Shown piece by piece: positions 16,834-25,702 of a DNA stretch of 29,179 nt. The notes below the pieces were generated by a model. It saw nothing but the letters and a program-made list of their open reading frames with translations. It did not search any database and was not told the DNA's origin. The stretch is from positions 1 through 29,179 of the forward strand of contig NZ_LSJS01000044.1 of assembly GCF_001557325.1 (NCBI RefSeq). The letters run 5' to 3'. This stretch comes from Erythrobacter donghaensis. GTDB lineage: Bacteria > Pseudomonadota > Alphaproteobacteria > Sphingomonadales > Sphingomonadaceae. The translations under genes were made by a program, and so were the position numbers. Numbering within the stretch: position 1 is the first letter of the stretch; each line of letters begins with the position of its first letter.

Positions 16834-19161
16834 TCAGCGGCTGAGGCGCAAGAGCGCGAGCGGGCACCCCGGGACGGGGGTGCCAGGGAAGGTCTCGCGG
16901 GCCCACGCCGCGCGGGACGGATTGGCGGCGAGCACATGGGTGACGCCGAAGCGGGCGGCGAAGGCGCGGGCGCCGGCTGCACCCAGCCGCCCCTCGGCGA
17001 GATTGCGCGGCGCCATCATCGCGGCGATCCCTCCCTGCGCCCCGGCACGCGCGGCGAACCTGTCGTCGCCGAGCACGAGCACGCGGGCCGCGGGCGCATC
17101 GGCGAGGCAGGCCTTGAGGACGCGGACATCGGCGGGGTCGTCGAAGGCGTCGGCGTCCGAGGCCTTCGGGCTGGCGAGGGCGAGCAGTGCCACCGCCAGC
17201 ACGGCGATCGCTGCGGCGCCCCGGGCGAAGATCACCCGCTGGTGGAGCGCGCCGCTGCGGGCGATCCCCCAGCACGTCGCCGCCAGCAGCACCGCCCAGA
17301 CGGCGGCGGCGAGATAGCGCTGCTCGACATAGCCGGTGAGCACCTGCGGACCGAGCATCAGGCCTGCGAGCACCGCAAACCCCGCCAGCACGCCGAGGCC
17401 TGCGCGCGGGGCTCGCCCGGTGCGGCACAGCCATGCCAGCGCGGCGGGCAGGGCGAGGAACACCGCCGCCACGAGCCCGAGCGGGCTCGCCGCCAGCCCC
17501 GCCGCGACGTAGGCCAGTCGCCCGAGGTTCCCTGCCACCTTGCCGCCCCACGCCAGCGGATCGTCGGCGAGGCTCGGCTGCGGGGTCGGCCACCAGTCGG
17601 TGACATAGGCGCGCGGGTCGAGCGCGGTCGCGGTCCCGGCATTGTCGGTCGCGAACGGCGTGCCGAGGGTCGCCAGCGACCAGGCGATCCAAGGCAAGAC
17701 CGCGACCAGCGCGGCGGCCAGCGCCGTCAGGCCCTTCGCCGGAGAGCGGGTCAGCCAGGCGACTGCAAGCGCCACCGGCAAAGGCAGCAGCACGGCGTCG
17801 AAGCGGTTGAGCACCGCCAGCCCCGCGATCAGTCCGATCGCCGCCGCGCCCGCGAGGGTGATCCCCGCGCCCCGCACCAGCCCCAGCAGCAGCAGCCCGT
17901 AAAGCAGCAATTGCAGCGGGATCGTGCGCCCCGCCTGCATCTCGATCAGCAGCATGTCCGGCCCGGTGAGCAGCACCAGCGCCGCGCCGAGGCCGAGCCA
18001 CGCCGCCCCCGTCACCCGCCGCGCGATGGCCTCCGAGACCAGCGCGAAGCCCGCGAAGGCGGCAAAGGCGAGGTAAAGCCCGGTCCGCGGGCCGGTGCCC
18101 AGCAGCGCGTCGGCCAGCGCGATCAGCGCCGGGGTGAGCGGCGGGAAACTCGCCGAATAGGGCAGGTCGCTGGCGTAACTGCGCCAATGGGTGAAGCGGT
18201 AGAAATCGCCGCCGAACACCGTCTGCGACAGCTCCCACAGCGCCCAGGAATCGGGCGAGTAGGGCGGCGCGGCGACCACCTTCCACAGCAGCGCCAGAAG
18301 CAGCGCGGCAAGCACCGCCACCGGCGCGCGCCACCCGGCTCTCGGGACGGCAGCATCGGGGGTGTAGCCCCCGGTGGCCGCGACGAAGGTCTCCTTCAGC
18401 AGCGCCAGCTTCGAGGCAAACCCGCCGATCTTGGTCGGCACCTTGCCATCGTCCGGATAGCGCCGCTCGACCGGCACATGCGCGACCCTGAGCCCGAGCT
18501 GCCCGGCGCGCACCGTCAGGTAGAACAGCAGGTTGTAGACCGAGAACACCTCGCGGAACGGCTGCACATCGGGGTGGAGCAGGTAGCGCGCGGAATAGGC
18601 GCGAAAGCCGTTGGTTGTGTCGGTGAACCAGTGCCGCCCGGCGAGGCTCAGCATCGGCGCGTGGATCGCCCGGTTGGCGATGGTGCGCTCGAGCGGGGTG
18701 TTCTCCGCCGCCCCGCCGGGCAGGTAGCGCGAGCCCTGGACGTAGTCGCAACCCTCCTCGAGCTTCGCGACCATCTCGGCCACCGCCGCGACCCCGTCCT
18801 TGCCATTGCCGTCGATGGTGACGATCCCGGCATAGCCCTGCCTGAGGCACCAGGCATAGGCCATGCGCAACTGGGCGGAGAGCTTGCCGGGCCCGGTCCT
18901 GGTCAGCACCGCGCGCACGCCGACTGCGCGCATGAAGTCTGCGTCGAGCGAGCCATCGGTCGATCCCCCGTCGGCGATAACCACGTCGACCGGCAGGCCC
19001 GCGGCGGCGATCCGGCGGAGCTGGCCGCGGATGCGTGTCCCCTCGTTGATGACGGGGATGACCAGCGCATGGCGGTGCTGGCGCGGGGCGTAGAGTGCCA
19101 CTTCGTGCGCGGGCACCTCCCACGCGGTATCGTCGAGGATCGGGGGCGGCTGCACGGTCAT
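16834..19161 (-). CDS. GT2 glycosyltransferase fused to a GT-C-type membrane transferase
   Basis: A 775-residue fusion. Residues 30-260 are a GT-A fold family 2 transferase of the polyprenyl-phosphate glycosyltransferase type (GtrB/DPM1-like): ALVIPVINEG, DVVIADGGSTDGS, TIDGNGKDG (Asp117) and FTDTTNGFRAY. From about 290 on the protein is polytopic, with roughly ten hydrophobic segments. An early loop SPDSW carries the acidic residue expected in GT-C enzymes, which use lipid-phosphate sugars on the outer face. One chain would thus both load a sugar on a lipid carrier and transfer it after flipping. The start at 19161 overlaps the GtrA stop by 4 nt and gives the GT2 N terminus. Longer in-frame starts are shadows of gtrA. 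Confidence 0.85.
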   Translation of the reverse strand: MTVQPPPILDDTAWEVPAHEVALYAPRQHRHALVIPVINEGTRIRGQLRRIAAAGLPVDVVIADGGSTDGSLDADFMRAVGVRAVLTRTGPGKLSAQLRMAYAWCLRQGYAGIVTIDGNGKDGVAAVAEMVAKLEEGCDYVQGSRYLPGGAAENTPLERTIANRAIHAPMLSLAGRHWFTDTTNGFRAYSARYLLHPDVQPFREVFSVYNLLFYLTVRAGQLGLRVAHVPVERRYPDDGKVPTKIGGFASKLALLKETFVAATGGYTPDAAVPRAGWRAPVAVLAALLLALLWKVVAAPPYSPDSWALWELSQTVFGGDFYRFTHWRSYASDLPYSASFPPLTPALIALADALLGTGPRTGLYLAFAAFAGFALVSEAIARRVTGAAWLGLGAALVLLTGPDMLLIEMQAGRTIPLQLLLYGLLLLGLVRGAGITLAGAAAIGLIAGLAVLNRFDAVLLPLPVALAVAWLTRSPAKGLTALAAALVAVLPWIAWSLATLGTPFATDNAGTATALDPRAYVTDWWPTPQPSLADDPLAWGGKVAGNLGRLAYVAAGLAASPLGLVAAVFLALPAALAWLCRTGRAPRAGLGVLAGFAVLAGLMLGPQVLTGYVEQRYLAAAVWAVLLAATCWGIARSGALHQRVIFARGAAAIAVLAVALLALASPKASDADAFDDPADVRVLKACLADAPAARVLVLGDDRFAARAGAQGGIAAMMAPRNLAEGRLGAAGARAFAARFGVTHVLAANPSRAAWARETFPGTPVPGCPLALLRLSR

Positions 19162-19547
19162 GGCGTCTCTCCCGCAGGCGCGGCGAAGACCACCCACTTG
19201 GAGAGCGCGAAGTTGACGACGAAGGACCCACCTGCCCCTGCGACAAGGATCGCCAACGGCCACGCCCCGGGCAGCGCCCGTTCGAGCATGGCCACGATCC
19301 CCACGCGCACCGCCAGCGTCGCCAGCGCCACCGCGCCGTAAAGCGTTGCCCTCCGCGCCGAGAGCGGACCGGAGCGGAAACTCCACGTCTCGTGGATGAC
19401 GTAATTCGCCGAGGCCGCCAGCGCAAAGCCGGTCGCTGCCGCGAGCCACAGCGGCACCCCGGCCCAGTGGTGGAGCGCGAAGGCGATGGCGAGGTCGAGG
19501 ATCACCCCCAGCACCGTCACCGCGAAGAAGCGGACCAGCTCGCTCAT
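19158..19547 (-). CDS. GtrA-like membrane protein
   Basis: A 129-residue protein with four predicted membrane helices and the GtrA family patterns: FFAVTVLGVILDLAI at the N terminus, SANYVIHETWSF in the middle and FVVNFALSKWVVF near the end. GtrA proteins are thought to flip or assist flipping of polyprenyl-phosphate-linked sugars across the inner membrane. Both ends overlap neighbours by 4 nt (ATGA), so translation is coupled to the polytopic protein before it and the GT2-GT-C fusion after it. With that fusion it completes a GtrA/B/C-like set. Assignment to the family is firm. The sugar is unknown. Confidence 0.9.
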   Translation of the reverse strand: MSELVRFFAVTVLGVILDLAIAFALHHWAGVPLWLAAATGFALAASANYVIHETWSFRSGPLSARRATLYGAVALATLAVRVGIVAMLERALPGAWPLAILVAGAGGSFVVNFALSKWVVFAAPAGETP

Positions 19548-21616
19548 CGGGCGCCTCCCAGATAGCGGGCAATGCCCTCGGGGAGCGGGGGGAGAGCGGC
19601 GAAATCGATTTCGGGGAGCACCTCGGCGGTGCAGCGCGCCCCGCCGATCGCGGAGCCGTCGAGCGTCTCCAGCGTCAGGCGGGTGGCGCGGCCCGGCGCG
19701 ACGGGGGCCATCAGCGCGAGCGCCGCGACATTGGCGATGCCGTAGCGCGGGAAACCGGCCCAGCGGTCGGCGGTGTCACCGGTGTCGGGGGAGTCCTCGA
19801 CCACGGTCAGCATCGCCCCGCGGCCCGTGGCGAACGGCGGCTCACGGGTGACGCTCACCGAGGCGAGGCCCGGCGCGCCAGCGGTGATTTCGAGCACCCG
19901 CCGCCCCGCCTCGCGCTCCGCGACACGGCAGTCGGCGAGAGCGGGGGCGGCGGCAGCGGCCTGGTTGCGCACCCACAGCACTTGCTGGTCATTGCGGGCG
20001 ATGGGCGCGTAGTTCTCCCGGAGCGCCCGGAAGACGGGCCAGTTGGCGCGGGTCAGCCACCCCTCCCACCCGCTGTAATCGGGCGCGATGGTGGTGACGG
20101 CGGCGACATCCCTGTGTTCGACCAGCGCGGTAAAGGCGGCGCGCTTGCCCGGCCCCAATGCATGGATCAGCGAGCCGACATCGGCGGGGCTCTGCACCCC
20201 TGCAGCGATGTCGAGCGGGGAGGTGTAGACCGATAGCAGACGGCGGCTCTGCGGGACGCCAGCCTTATCCCACCCCGCCGCAAGTTTGCGCATCGCGGCG
20301 AGGTCTGCGGCATACTCAGGCGTCACGTAGAAGCCCAGCGCCGGGTCATAGCGGGTGCGGTCGGTGACCGACCACGCGGCAAAGAGGTGCACTCCCTCAG
20401 CCGCGATCATGGCGAGCGCGGTGAGGCCCGCCAGCGCAGAGGGTCTCGCCCTCGGCAGCCTTGCAAGCCCGCCCCTCGCCCGCCGCCACACCCCCGCAGG
20501 CAGGGCGATCAGCGGCGCGCAAGCGGCAAGCACGAAGGTGATGCCGTTGTACTCCGCCCCGACATGCCCGCCGATCTGCGGCACCAAGGCCGTGCCGAGC
20601 ACGCTCGCGCCGACGAACAGGAAGGCGCTTCCCCGCACCGGCGCACTGCGGCGGCGCAGGCGCTGCACCGCCGCGAAGCCGAGGCAGACCGCCAGCACCA
20701 CCAGCCCGAGCGCCGCCAGCGGATCGGCATGGACGAGGATCTGCGGCAGGTCGACGGGCGAGAGGATGCGCGTGTCTCGATCCCACGGGGCGAAGAACCA
20801 GAACTGGTCGGCGGCAACGTCGCGGAAATTGTATCGGAGCCACGGCCCCGGCGCGCCGTGGGTCACCGCCAGCAGGATCGCGCCGGCCGACGCCATGACG
20901 CCGAGCGCAAAGCCCGCGAGGGTCTTCGCCAGCAGCACGGGCCGCTCCCACAGCGCCAGCACCAGTGCGCCCGTCAGCGCGATGACCAGCGGAATCCCGG
21001 CATCGTTCGACCACAGGAGCCCCGCCCCCGCGACCAGCCCGAGCGGCAGGCCTCCGGCGAGCGCGCGGCCCTCCAGCCACACCCGCCGCACCAGCACCAC
21101 GAAGAACGGGAGCACGAAGAACGGCAGCGCCCCGCGCAGGGGCCTGAGCGAAACGCCCGGGTCGAGTGTCGCAGGCCAGACCACCCCCGCCGTCTGCCCA
21201 GCCAGCGGCCCGGCACAATAGAACAGCGCCAGCAGCACCAGCGCCGCCTGCCAGCGCGCGCGGGGCGGGATCGGGCGGATCAGCCACGCGCAGGCGTAAA
21301 CGCAAGCAAAGGCCCCCAGCAGCACCATCGTGTAGGCCGCCAGCGTCGAGGCGAACAGCGTCTTGCCGCCCGCCACAAACACCGGCAGCAGCGCCAGCAC
21401 CATCGTGATCCCGAGATAGGACTGGAACGCCGTCCCCAACTGCTCGCCGCGCGCGAAATGGTCGAGCGCGAACCAGGTCTGGAGCGCGCCGTCGAGCGAA
21501 TTGAGGCTGTGCGCGTGCAGCAGCCAAACCCCGCGCAGAGCGGCGAGCACCACGAACACCCCCGCGAGAGCGGCAAAGCCGCGCGAGCGCCCTCTCGGCC
21601 GGAGAACCTCAGGCAT
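19544..21616 (-). CDS. Large polytopic membrane protein of unknown function
   Basis: A 690-residue protein. About 430 residues form ten or more hydrophobic segments, followed by a mostly soluble C-terminal part of about 250 residues (alternating Ala/Val strands, with two cysteines). The layout, many helices and then an extracytoplasmic domain, is that of GT-C transferases or oligosaccharide ligases. I do not see a clear DxD or ExD in the first loop, where SLNSLDG is the nearest match, so the role is inferred from context. The start at 21616 overlaps the FAD oxidoreductase stop by 8 nt. An upstream in-frame ATG at 21634 would add six residues. The end overlaps gtrA by 4 nt. I do not recognise a named family. 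Confidence 0.75.
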   Translation of the reverse strand: MPEVLRPRGRSRGFAALAGVFVVLAALRGVWLLHAHSLNSLDGALQTWFALDHFARGEQLGTAFQSYLGITMVLALLPVFVAGGKTLFASTLAAYTMVLLGAFACVYACAWLIRPIPPRARWQAALVLLALFYCAGPLAGQTAGVVWPATLDPGVSLRPLRGALPFFVLPFFVVLVRRVWLEGRALAGGLPLGLVAGAGLLWSNDAGIPLVIALTGALVLALWERPVLLAKTLAGFALGVMASAGAILLAVTHGAPGPWLRYNFRDVAADQFWFFAPWDRDTRILSPVDLPQILVHADPLAALGLVVLAVCLGFAAVQRLRRRSAPVRGSAFLFVGASVLGTALVPQIGGHVGAEYNGITFVLAACAPLIALPAGVWRRARGGLARLPRARPSALAGLTALAMIAAEGVHLFAAWSVTDRTRYDPALGFYVTPEYAADLAAMRKLAAGWDKAGVPQSRRLLSVYTSPLDIAAGVQSPADVGSLIHALGPGKRAAFTALVEHRDVAAVTTIAPDYSGWEGWLTRANWPVFRALRENYAPIARNDQQVLWVRNQAAAAAPALADCRVAEREAGRRVLEITAGAPGLASVSVTREPPFATGRGAMLTVVEDSPDTGDTADRWAGFPRYGIANVAALALMAPVAPGRATRLTLETLDGSAIGGARCTAEVLPEIDFAALPPLPEGIARYLGGAR

Positions 21617-22766
21617 GGACGCGCCCGAACACATGCGCGGGATCGAGCACGGCGAACTCGCCGCCGCTGTCCTTCACTGCCTCGAACAGGTCGTAGATAT
21701 TGTCGATCTTGCCGCCCAGCACCGAGATCACCCGGCTCGTCTCGGGCCTGCGGTGGTAGAGGATCGGCCGCCCGTCATCGCCCTCGTTCTTGATGAGGAG
21801 GGTCTTCACTTCGTAGATCGAGCGTTTGTATTCCGCTCCCGCCATGCACGGCAGGTAGAACTGCGCGTCGCGCTGCATGAAGACAAAGCGGCTCTCGGGC
21901 TCCAGCGCGGCGAAATGCCAGTAGGGATCGCGCGCCGCGGCATTGTCGGCCCAGCTGTCATGGGGCGTGTAGCGCACGTGGGTGAGCGAATAGAGCCGCT
22001 CGGCGGGATAGGGCATGGCCGAGAAGAACGGCCCGTCCATCACGGTGACGCCAAGGCGTTCGAGCTCGCGCGGGGGCTCGATCAGGGCGAGTTCGGCGAT
22101 TTCGTGCTTGAGGCGCGCCGGGGGAAGTCCGGCCTTGGCCAGCACCGCGTTGATCTGGGAATAGGTGCTGTTGAAGGCGTAGCGCGCGGTGACTTCACTG
22201 CCGTCGGACAGCCGCGCCACCACGCCGCTGCGGCGGTCTTCCAGACCCACCACTTCGGTCGCCAAACGCACGTCGATCCCCGCCGCGGCCAGCCGCTCGC
22301 CGACCAGACGGCCGAGGATCTTGTGATCGAAGGCGACCTCGTGGCAGGCAAAGACCTCCTCGACCCTGTCAGGATCGAACAGCGCGCGGTGGGCGGGGCT
22401 GGCCACTTGAATGGGCGCGCCCATGTCGCGGAACATGCGGTGGAATTTCTTTGCCGTCACCTTCGAACGCCGCCGCGCGATGGCGTAGAGCATCTGGAAA
22501 TCGCCGACCACGGCTTCGGGGAAATCGGCTAGGAAGCGGCGATGGAGCAGCATCGATTTCACCGCCGTCGCCGCAGAGCGCGGGTAGTGAAAGCCGGTGT
22601 GCACCCGCGCCTGGTTGACCCGCGAGGCGCGGCTCATCAGCGCCTCGCCTGCCTCCACCAGCAGCACGCGCGACGAAATCGAGCGCAGATACAGCGCCAG
22701 GCAGCAGCCGTAGAAGCCGCCGCCGATGACGATGTATTCGTAGGAGGTGCGCTCCCCCGCCATCAT
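21609..22766 (-). CDS. FAD-dependent oxidoreductase (DAO fold)
   Basis: A 385-residue flavoprotein. The dinucleotide-binding loop GGGFYG lies at 15-20 within a beta-alpha-beta start. The segment NQARVHTGFHYPRS near residue 50 is a pattern I associate with FAD oxidoreductases found in polysaccharide gene clusters. The end, VLGGKIDNIYDLF, fits the FAD-capping region of the D-amino-acid oxidase superfamily. The substrate is unknown; oxidation of a sugar or lipid intermediate would suit the neighbours. Two adjacent ATG codons exist. The first (22766) overlaps the previous stop by 4 nt. The second (22763) has GGAGG at better spacing, so the true start may be 3 bases later. Confidence 0.88.
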   Translation of the reverse strand: MMAGERTSYEYIVIGGGFYGCCLALYLRSISSRVLLVEAGEALMSRASRVNQARVHTGFHYPRSAATAVKSMLLHRRFLADFPEAVVGDFQMLYAIARRRSKVTAKKFHRMFRDMGAPIQVASPAHRALFDPDRVEEVFACHEVAFDHKILGRLVGERLAAAGIDVRLATEVVGLEDRRSGVVARLSDGSEVTARYAFNSTYSQINAVLAKAGLPPARLKHEIAELALIEPPRELERLGVTVMDGPFFSAMPYPAERLYSLTHVRYTPHDSWADNAAARDPYWHFAALEPESRFVFMQRDAQFYLPCMAGAEYKRSIYEVKTLLIKNEGDDGRPILYHRRPETSRVISVLGGKIDNIYDLFEAVKDSGGEFAVLDPAHVFGRVHA

Positions 22767-23782
22767 CCCTCCGCAGGCGGAGCCGGCGCCTCGCTCTCCA
22801 GCACCACGTTGAGATCGAAGGCGACCTGCTGGAACAGGTCGATGCGGTTGACCTCCTCGGGCACCAGATCGGCCTTGAGCCGGCGTTGCTGCTTGAGCAG
22901 GTGTTGCAGGCCGAGGCTGAGGCCGAGGGTCGAGAAGCCCATGAACACCGCGCTCACCGCCAGCATCGCGTTGGTCGTCAGCCAGCCCGGCGCAAGGCTG
23001 TCGACCAGCAGGACCGCGCCCACGATCCACCCGGCATAGGCAAGGCCCACCAGCGTCAGCACGCCCGAGGACACCGCCACCAGGGTCAGCAAGGTCGGCG
23101 TAAGGTAGACCAGCAGCGTCTGGAGCAGCGCCAGCCTGCGCCCGATGCCCGTAAAGGCGGTGCGGCCCTCGACATTGACCGCGGTGCGGAACCACTCGCG
23201 CGGCAGGCGCGGATCGCGCGGGGGGAAGCGCAGCGCGAGGCGCGGCTCGTCATGCGCGAGGAGGAGGTTCAAGAGCGTGCGCGGCACCGCGATCGACTGG
23301 AACTCGCTCGGGTCGACATTGAACCCGGCGAGCTTGCCGAGCGCGATGAAGGGCCAGGCGAGCAGCCGCTTGAACGGGCGCCGCGCCGGGCGGAAGGCCA
23401 TCGTCACCGCGTTCTCGGCTTCCGCGAAATCGAGGAAGGCGAGCACGTCGAGCGCAGCGATCTCCTCGAGATTGCCGAGGATGACGAGGTCGCCGATGGC
23501 CTCCTCGGCTGCGATCACGCGGCGGTCGTAATATTCGGTGCCGCGGCGGACCACGAACAGGCGGGTGTTGGGCACCTCGCGGACGAGGTCGAGAAAGCCC
23601 GCGCGCTGGGTGTCGTCGACGACAAGGATGATCTCGCGGAAGCGGTAGGCACCATCAAGCCTGACCGCGAGGTCGCGGATCGCGGCGAAGGTGGCAGGGC
23701 CTGCGGCAAGCTCGGAGAAGCACACCGAGACCACCACGTCCTCGCGCGGTTTGCGGAAAGTGCCTGCGTCGGGCTCACGCAT
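22763..23782 (-). CDS. GT2-like membrane-anchored protein, probably atypical
   Basis: A 339-residue protein. Residues 10-210 follow the order of a family 2 glycosyltransferase: VVVSVCFSEL at the nucleotide-binding strand, IILVVDDTQRAG, then GDLVILGNLEEI. The place where GT2 enzymes have their DxD metal motif reads Gly-Asn-Leu-Glu, so sugar-nucleotide transfer may be lost or altered. Two hydrophobic segments follow (about 225-295) and the tail is a charged helix, as in DPM1-like proteins with membrane anchors. The ATG at 23782 has GGAGG 8 bases upstream and overlaps the previous stop by 8 nt. It may be an active divergent enzyme or a structural partner of another transferase in the operon. Confidence 0.7.
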   Translation of the reverse strand: MREPDAGTFRKPREDVVVSVCFSELAAGPATFAAIRDLAVRLDGAYRFREIILVVDDTQRAGFLDLVREVPNTRLFVVRRGTEYYDRRVIAAEEAIGDLVILGNLEEIAALDVLAFLDFAEAENAVTMAFRPARRPFKRLLAWPFIALGKLAGFNVDPSEFQSIAVPRTLLNLLLAHDEPRLALRFPPRDPRLPREWFRTAVNVEGRTAFTGIGRRLALLQTLLVYLTPTLLTLVAVSSGVLTLVGLAYAGWIVGAVLLVDSLAPGWLTTNAMLAVSAVFMGFSTLGLSLGLQHLLKQQRRLKADLVPEEVNRIDLFQQVAFDLNVVLESEAPAPPAEG

Positions 23783-24620
23783 GGGCGGCCTCCATGGCGT
23801 CACGCGCCGCGGCAAGCGCCGCGACCGCACGGCGGACGGCGGCCAGGCCCTCGGGCGCGCGCTTCATCTCGATCGAGACGGCGCGGGCATATCCGGCGGC
23901 TTGCAGGCCTGCCAGCACCGGGGCGAGCGCAGCGGGATCGGCGGGCGCGGGGGCGAGGTCGGGCTCGCTGACGTGGACGTGCGACAGGCACGGCGCGAGG
24001 TCGGGCAGGCGCGCTGGCACAGTCCCGAAATCGCCGTTCATGTGCATCGCGCCCAGATCGAGGTGGGGAACGACCGCCGGGTGATCGACCAGCGCGACAA
24101 AGGCGAGTGCCTCGTCCAGCGTGTTGCAGAAATTCGTGCCATAGGCCGCCGGATTGGCCTCGATGGCAATGCGGGTGTCGGCGGCGGCGGCGGCATCGCC
24201 GAGCTTGCGGAACACCTCGGCGGCCTGATCGAGCGCGTCGTCCATCGCCAGCCCCTCGGGCACCTGGCGTTGCAGCGGCGAGCCGAACACGAGATTGGGA
24301 ATGCCGAAACGGCCCGCCAGCGCAATGGCGCGGCGCATCCCGGTCTCGAAGGCGGCGCGGGCGTCCGGCCCCTCGAACAGCGCCGCGCCGGTGACGCCGA
24401 ACAGCAGTGACTGCATCGAGACAAGGCTGAGCCCCGCATCCGCCATCTCGACCCGCGCGGCCCGCGCGCTGGCGGTGTCGGGGAGGAAAGGGTCATTGGC
24501 CGCGTGGAAGAACAGGCCCGGCGCGATCTCGAGCCCGGTGAAGCCCGCCTCGGCGAGGATGGCATAGGCCTCGAGGCGCTCATCGGGAGACCAGGCGATG
24601 TTGGACATGGCGAGGATCAT
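23775..24620 (-). CDS. Sugar phosphate isomerase/epimerase-like TIM barrel
   Basis: A 281-residue protein of the xylose-isomerase-like/AP-endonuclease-2 superfamily. It starts with SNIAW...EGFTGLEIAP-type strands, with LEIAP present near 35. It carries likely metal ligands in IEANP (about 165), HLDLGAMHMNGD (about 200), HVSEPDL (about 225) and SIEMK (about 257). Such enzymes isomerise or epimerise free or phosphorylated sugars. The start at 24620 overlaps the preceding stop by 4 nt (ATGA). A second Met four residues later is possible. Its place in the cluster suggests that it makes or adjusts the donor sugar of the transferases encoded downstream. The exact substrate cannot be read. Confidence 0.82.
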   Translation of the reverse strand: MILAMSNIAWSPDERLEAYAILAEAGFTGLEIAPGLFFHAANDPFLPDTASARAARVEMADAGLSLVSMQSLLFGVTGAALFEGPDARAAFETGMRRAIALAGRFGIPNLVFGSPLQRQVPEGLAMDDALDQAAEVFRKLGDAAAAADTRIAIEANPAAYGTNFCNTLDEALAFVALVDHPAVVPHLDLGAMHMNGDFGTVPARLPDLAPCLSHVHVSEPDLAPAPADPAALAPVLAGLQAAGYARAVSIEMKRAPEGLAAVRRAVAALAAARDAMEAAHA

Positions 24621-25600
24621 GCCGCCTCCCCCCGCTGGCTGGCGAAGAAGGCGGCGAGATGATCGAGGGTTTCGGCAGCGCCGAACTGGTAGGGGCCGTG
24701 GGCCCCCCAGAGGTCGGCGTGGCGCGTGCGCATGTCCTCGCGGTGGAGGCGCGCAGGTGTCTCGGGCATGGGGCGGCCGGTCAGCCGCAGGTGGATGTCG
24801 GCGGCCACGAGCGGCGCGGGGGCGAGGTGGAGGTGGGTCAGACGCGCCGCGAGCGCGATGCCGATGTCCTGCCACAGGCGGCTGGTGGCGTAATACTGGT
24901 AGGTCGTCTCGCGGTGGTGAAACTGGGTCGCGCTGGCCCCGAGCGCGTCGAGCGCGGCCTCCAGCGCGGCGCGGCGCGGGTCGGCATTCAGCGCAGGCCG
25001 GTCGAGCTTGAGCAGGCCCGTCGCCGCGTCCGGGGTGTAGAGCGCCGCCAGCCAGCCGGACAGATCGCCGTCCAGCGCCGCCAGCAGGTCCGCGTGCCGG
25101 GCCTCGGTCAGCATCGAGGGAACGGGGTTCAGCAGATCGAACAGGAAATTCTTGCGCAGGCCGACGCCGAACAGCGCCGGCAGGCGGACGACGAGGCTGC
25201 CGGGGAAGCGCTCTTCCACGAATGCCTCGAGCGCGCGGCGGTGCCGGCCATAGGCGAGGGCCTGCTGATAGGCCGCAGTGCCCTCGTCATCGCCGCCTGC
25301 AAAGTCCGCCAGCACCGCGATCGAGGAAATCAGGACGAAGCGCTCGGCCTCGACGCGGGCAAGCCGCGCGATCAGCGCTTCGATGGCCGCCCTGTCGCGC
25401 TCGGGCGCGCGGTTGGCTTCGAGCATCGATCCGGGCGCGGCGGCGCAGACCAGCGTGCCGAACGCCCGGCCCTCGATATCGGCGATGTTGGCGCTGTTGA
25501 AGCGGGCGTCGAAATCTGTCTGGCGCAGCAGCGAGGCTCCGACGAAGCCGGTGTGGCCGATCAGGCCCTTGGGGGCAGGAGAGGCGGCAGGGGCAGTCAT
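24617..25600 (-). CDS. NAD(P)-binding nucleotide-sugar epimerase-like protein
   Basis: A 327-residue Rossmann-fold protein related to extended SDR sugar epimerases and reductases. The cofactor loop GLIGHTGFVG lies at 13-22. The strand VLISSIAVL supplies the serine. The active-site tyrosine helix reads AYGRHRRALE, so the usual Y-x3-K appears as Y-x3-R. The C-terminal half (HHRETTYQYYATSRLWQDI) is unlike common UDP-sugar epimerases. It may be an active variant or a binding protein. It is the first gene of the tightly overlapping cluster. The start at 25600 is an ATG that begins just before the Rossmann strand. A TTG further upstream (25633) lacks a ribosome site. Confidence 0.78.
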   Translation of the reverse strand: MTAPAASPAPKGLIGHTGFVGASLLRQTDFDARFNSANIADIEGRAFGTLVCAAAPGSMLEANRAPERDRAAIEALIARLARVEAERFVLISSIAVLADFAGGDDEGTAAYQQALAYGRHRRALEAFVEERFPGSLVVRLPALFGVGLRKNFLFDLLNPVPSMLTEARHADLLAALDGDLSGWLAALYTPDAATGLLKLDRPALNADPRRAALEAALDALGASATQFHHRETTYQYYATSRLWQDIGIALAARLTHLHLAPAPLVAADIHLRLTGRPMPETPARLHREDMRTRHADLWGAHGPYQFGAAETLDHLAAFFASQRGEAA

Positions 25601-25702
25601 CGCGTGGGCAGCCGGGTGCTTTCGAGTCCGCAAGATGCGTCCCGCCCGGCCCGGCAGCCGCGAAGGGCCGCCGCACCGCCACGGTCCGCGCCCTTACGCG
25701 GT

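Noticed and set aside
16549..19341. A 930-codon rightward open frame opposite the glycosyltransferase genes, and similar long frames elsewhere (for example 3934-5748, 8625-11156, 20387-21793).
   Set aside because: They are antisense to well-supported genes, consist mainly of Arg, Gly, Ala, Pro and His, and lack ribosome binding sites. They are by-products of GC-rich coding sequence.
19162..19572. An in-frame extension that would lengthen the GT2-GT-C fusion to 912 residues.
   Set aside because: The extension lies over gtrA in another frame. The start at 19161 overlaps the gtrA stop by 4 nt and begins the GT2 domain.
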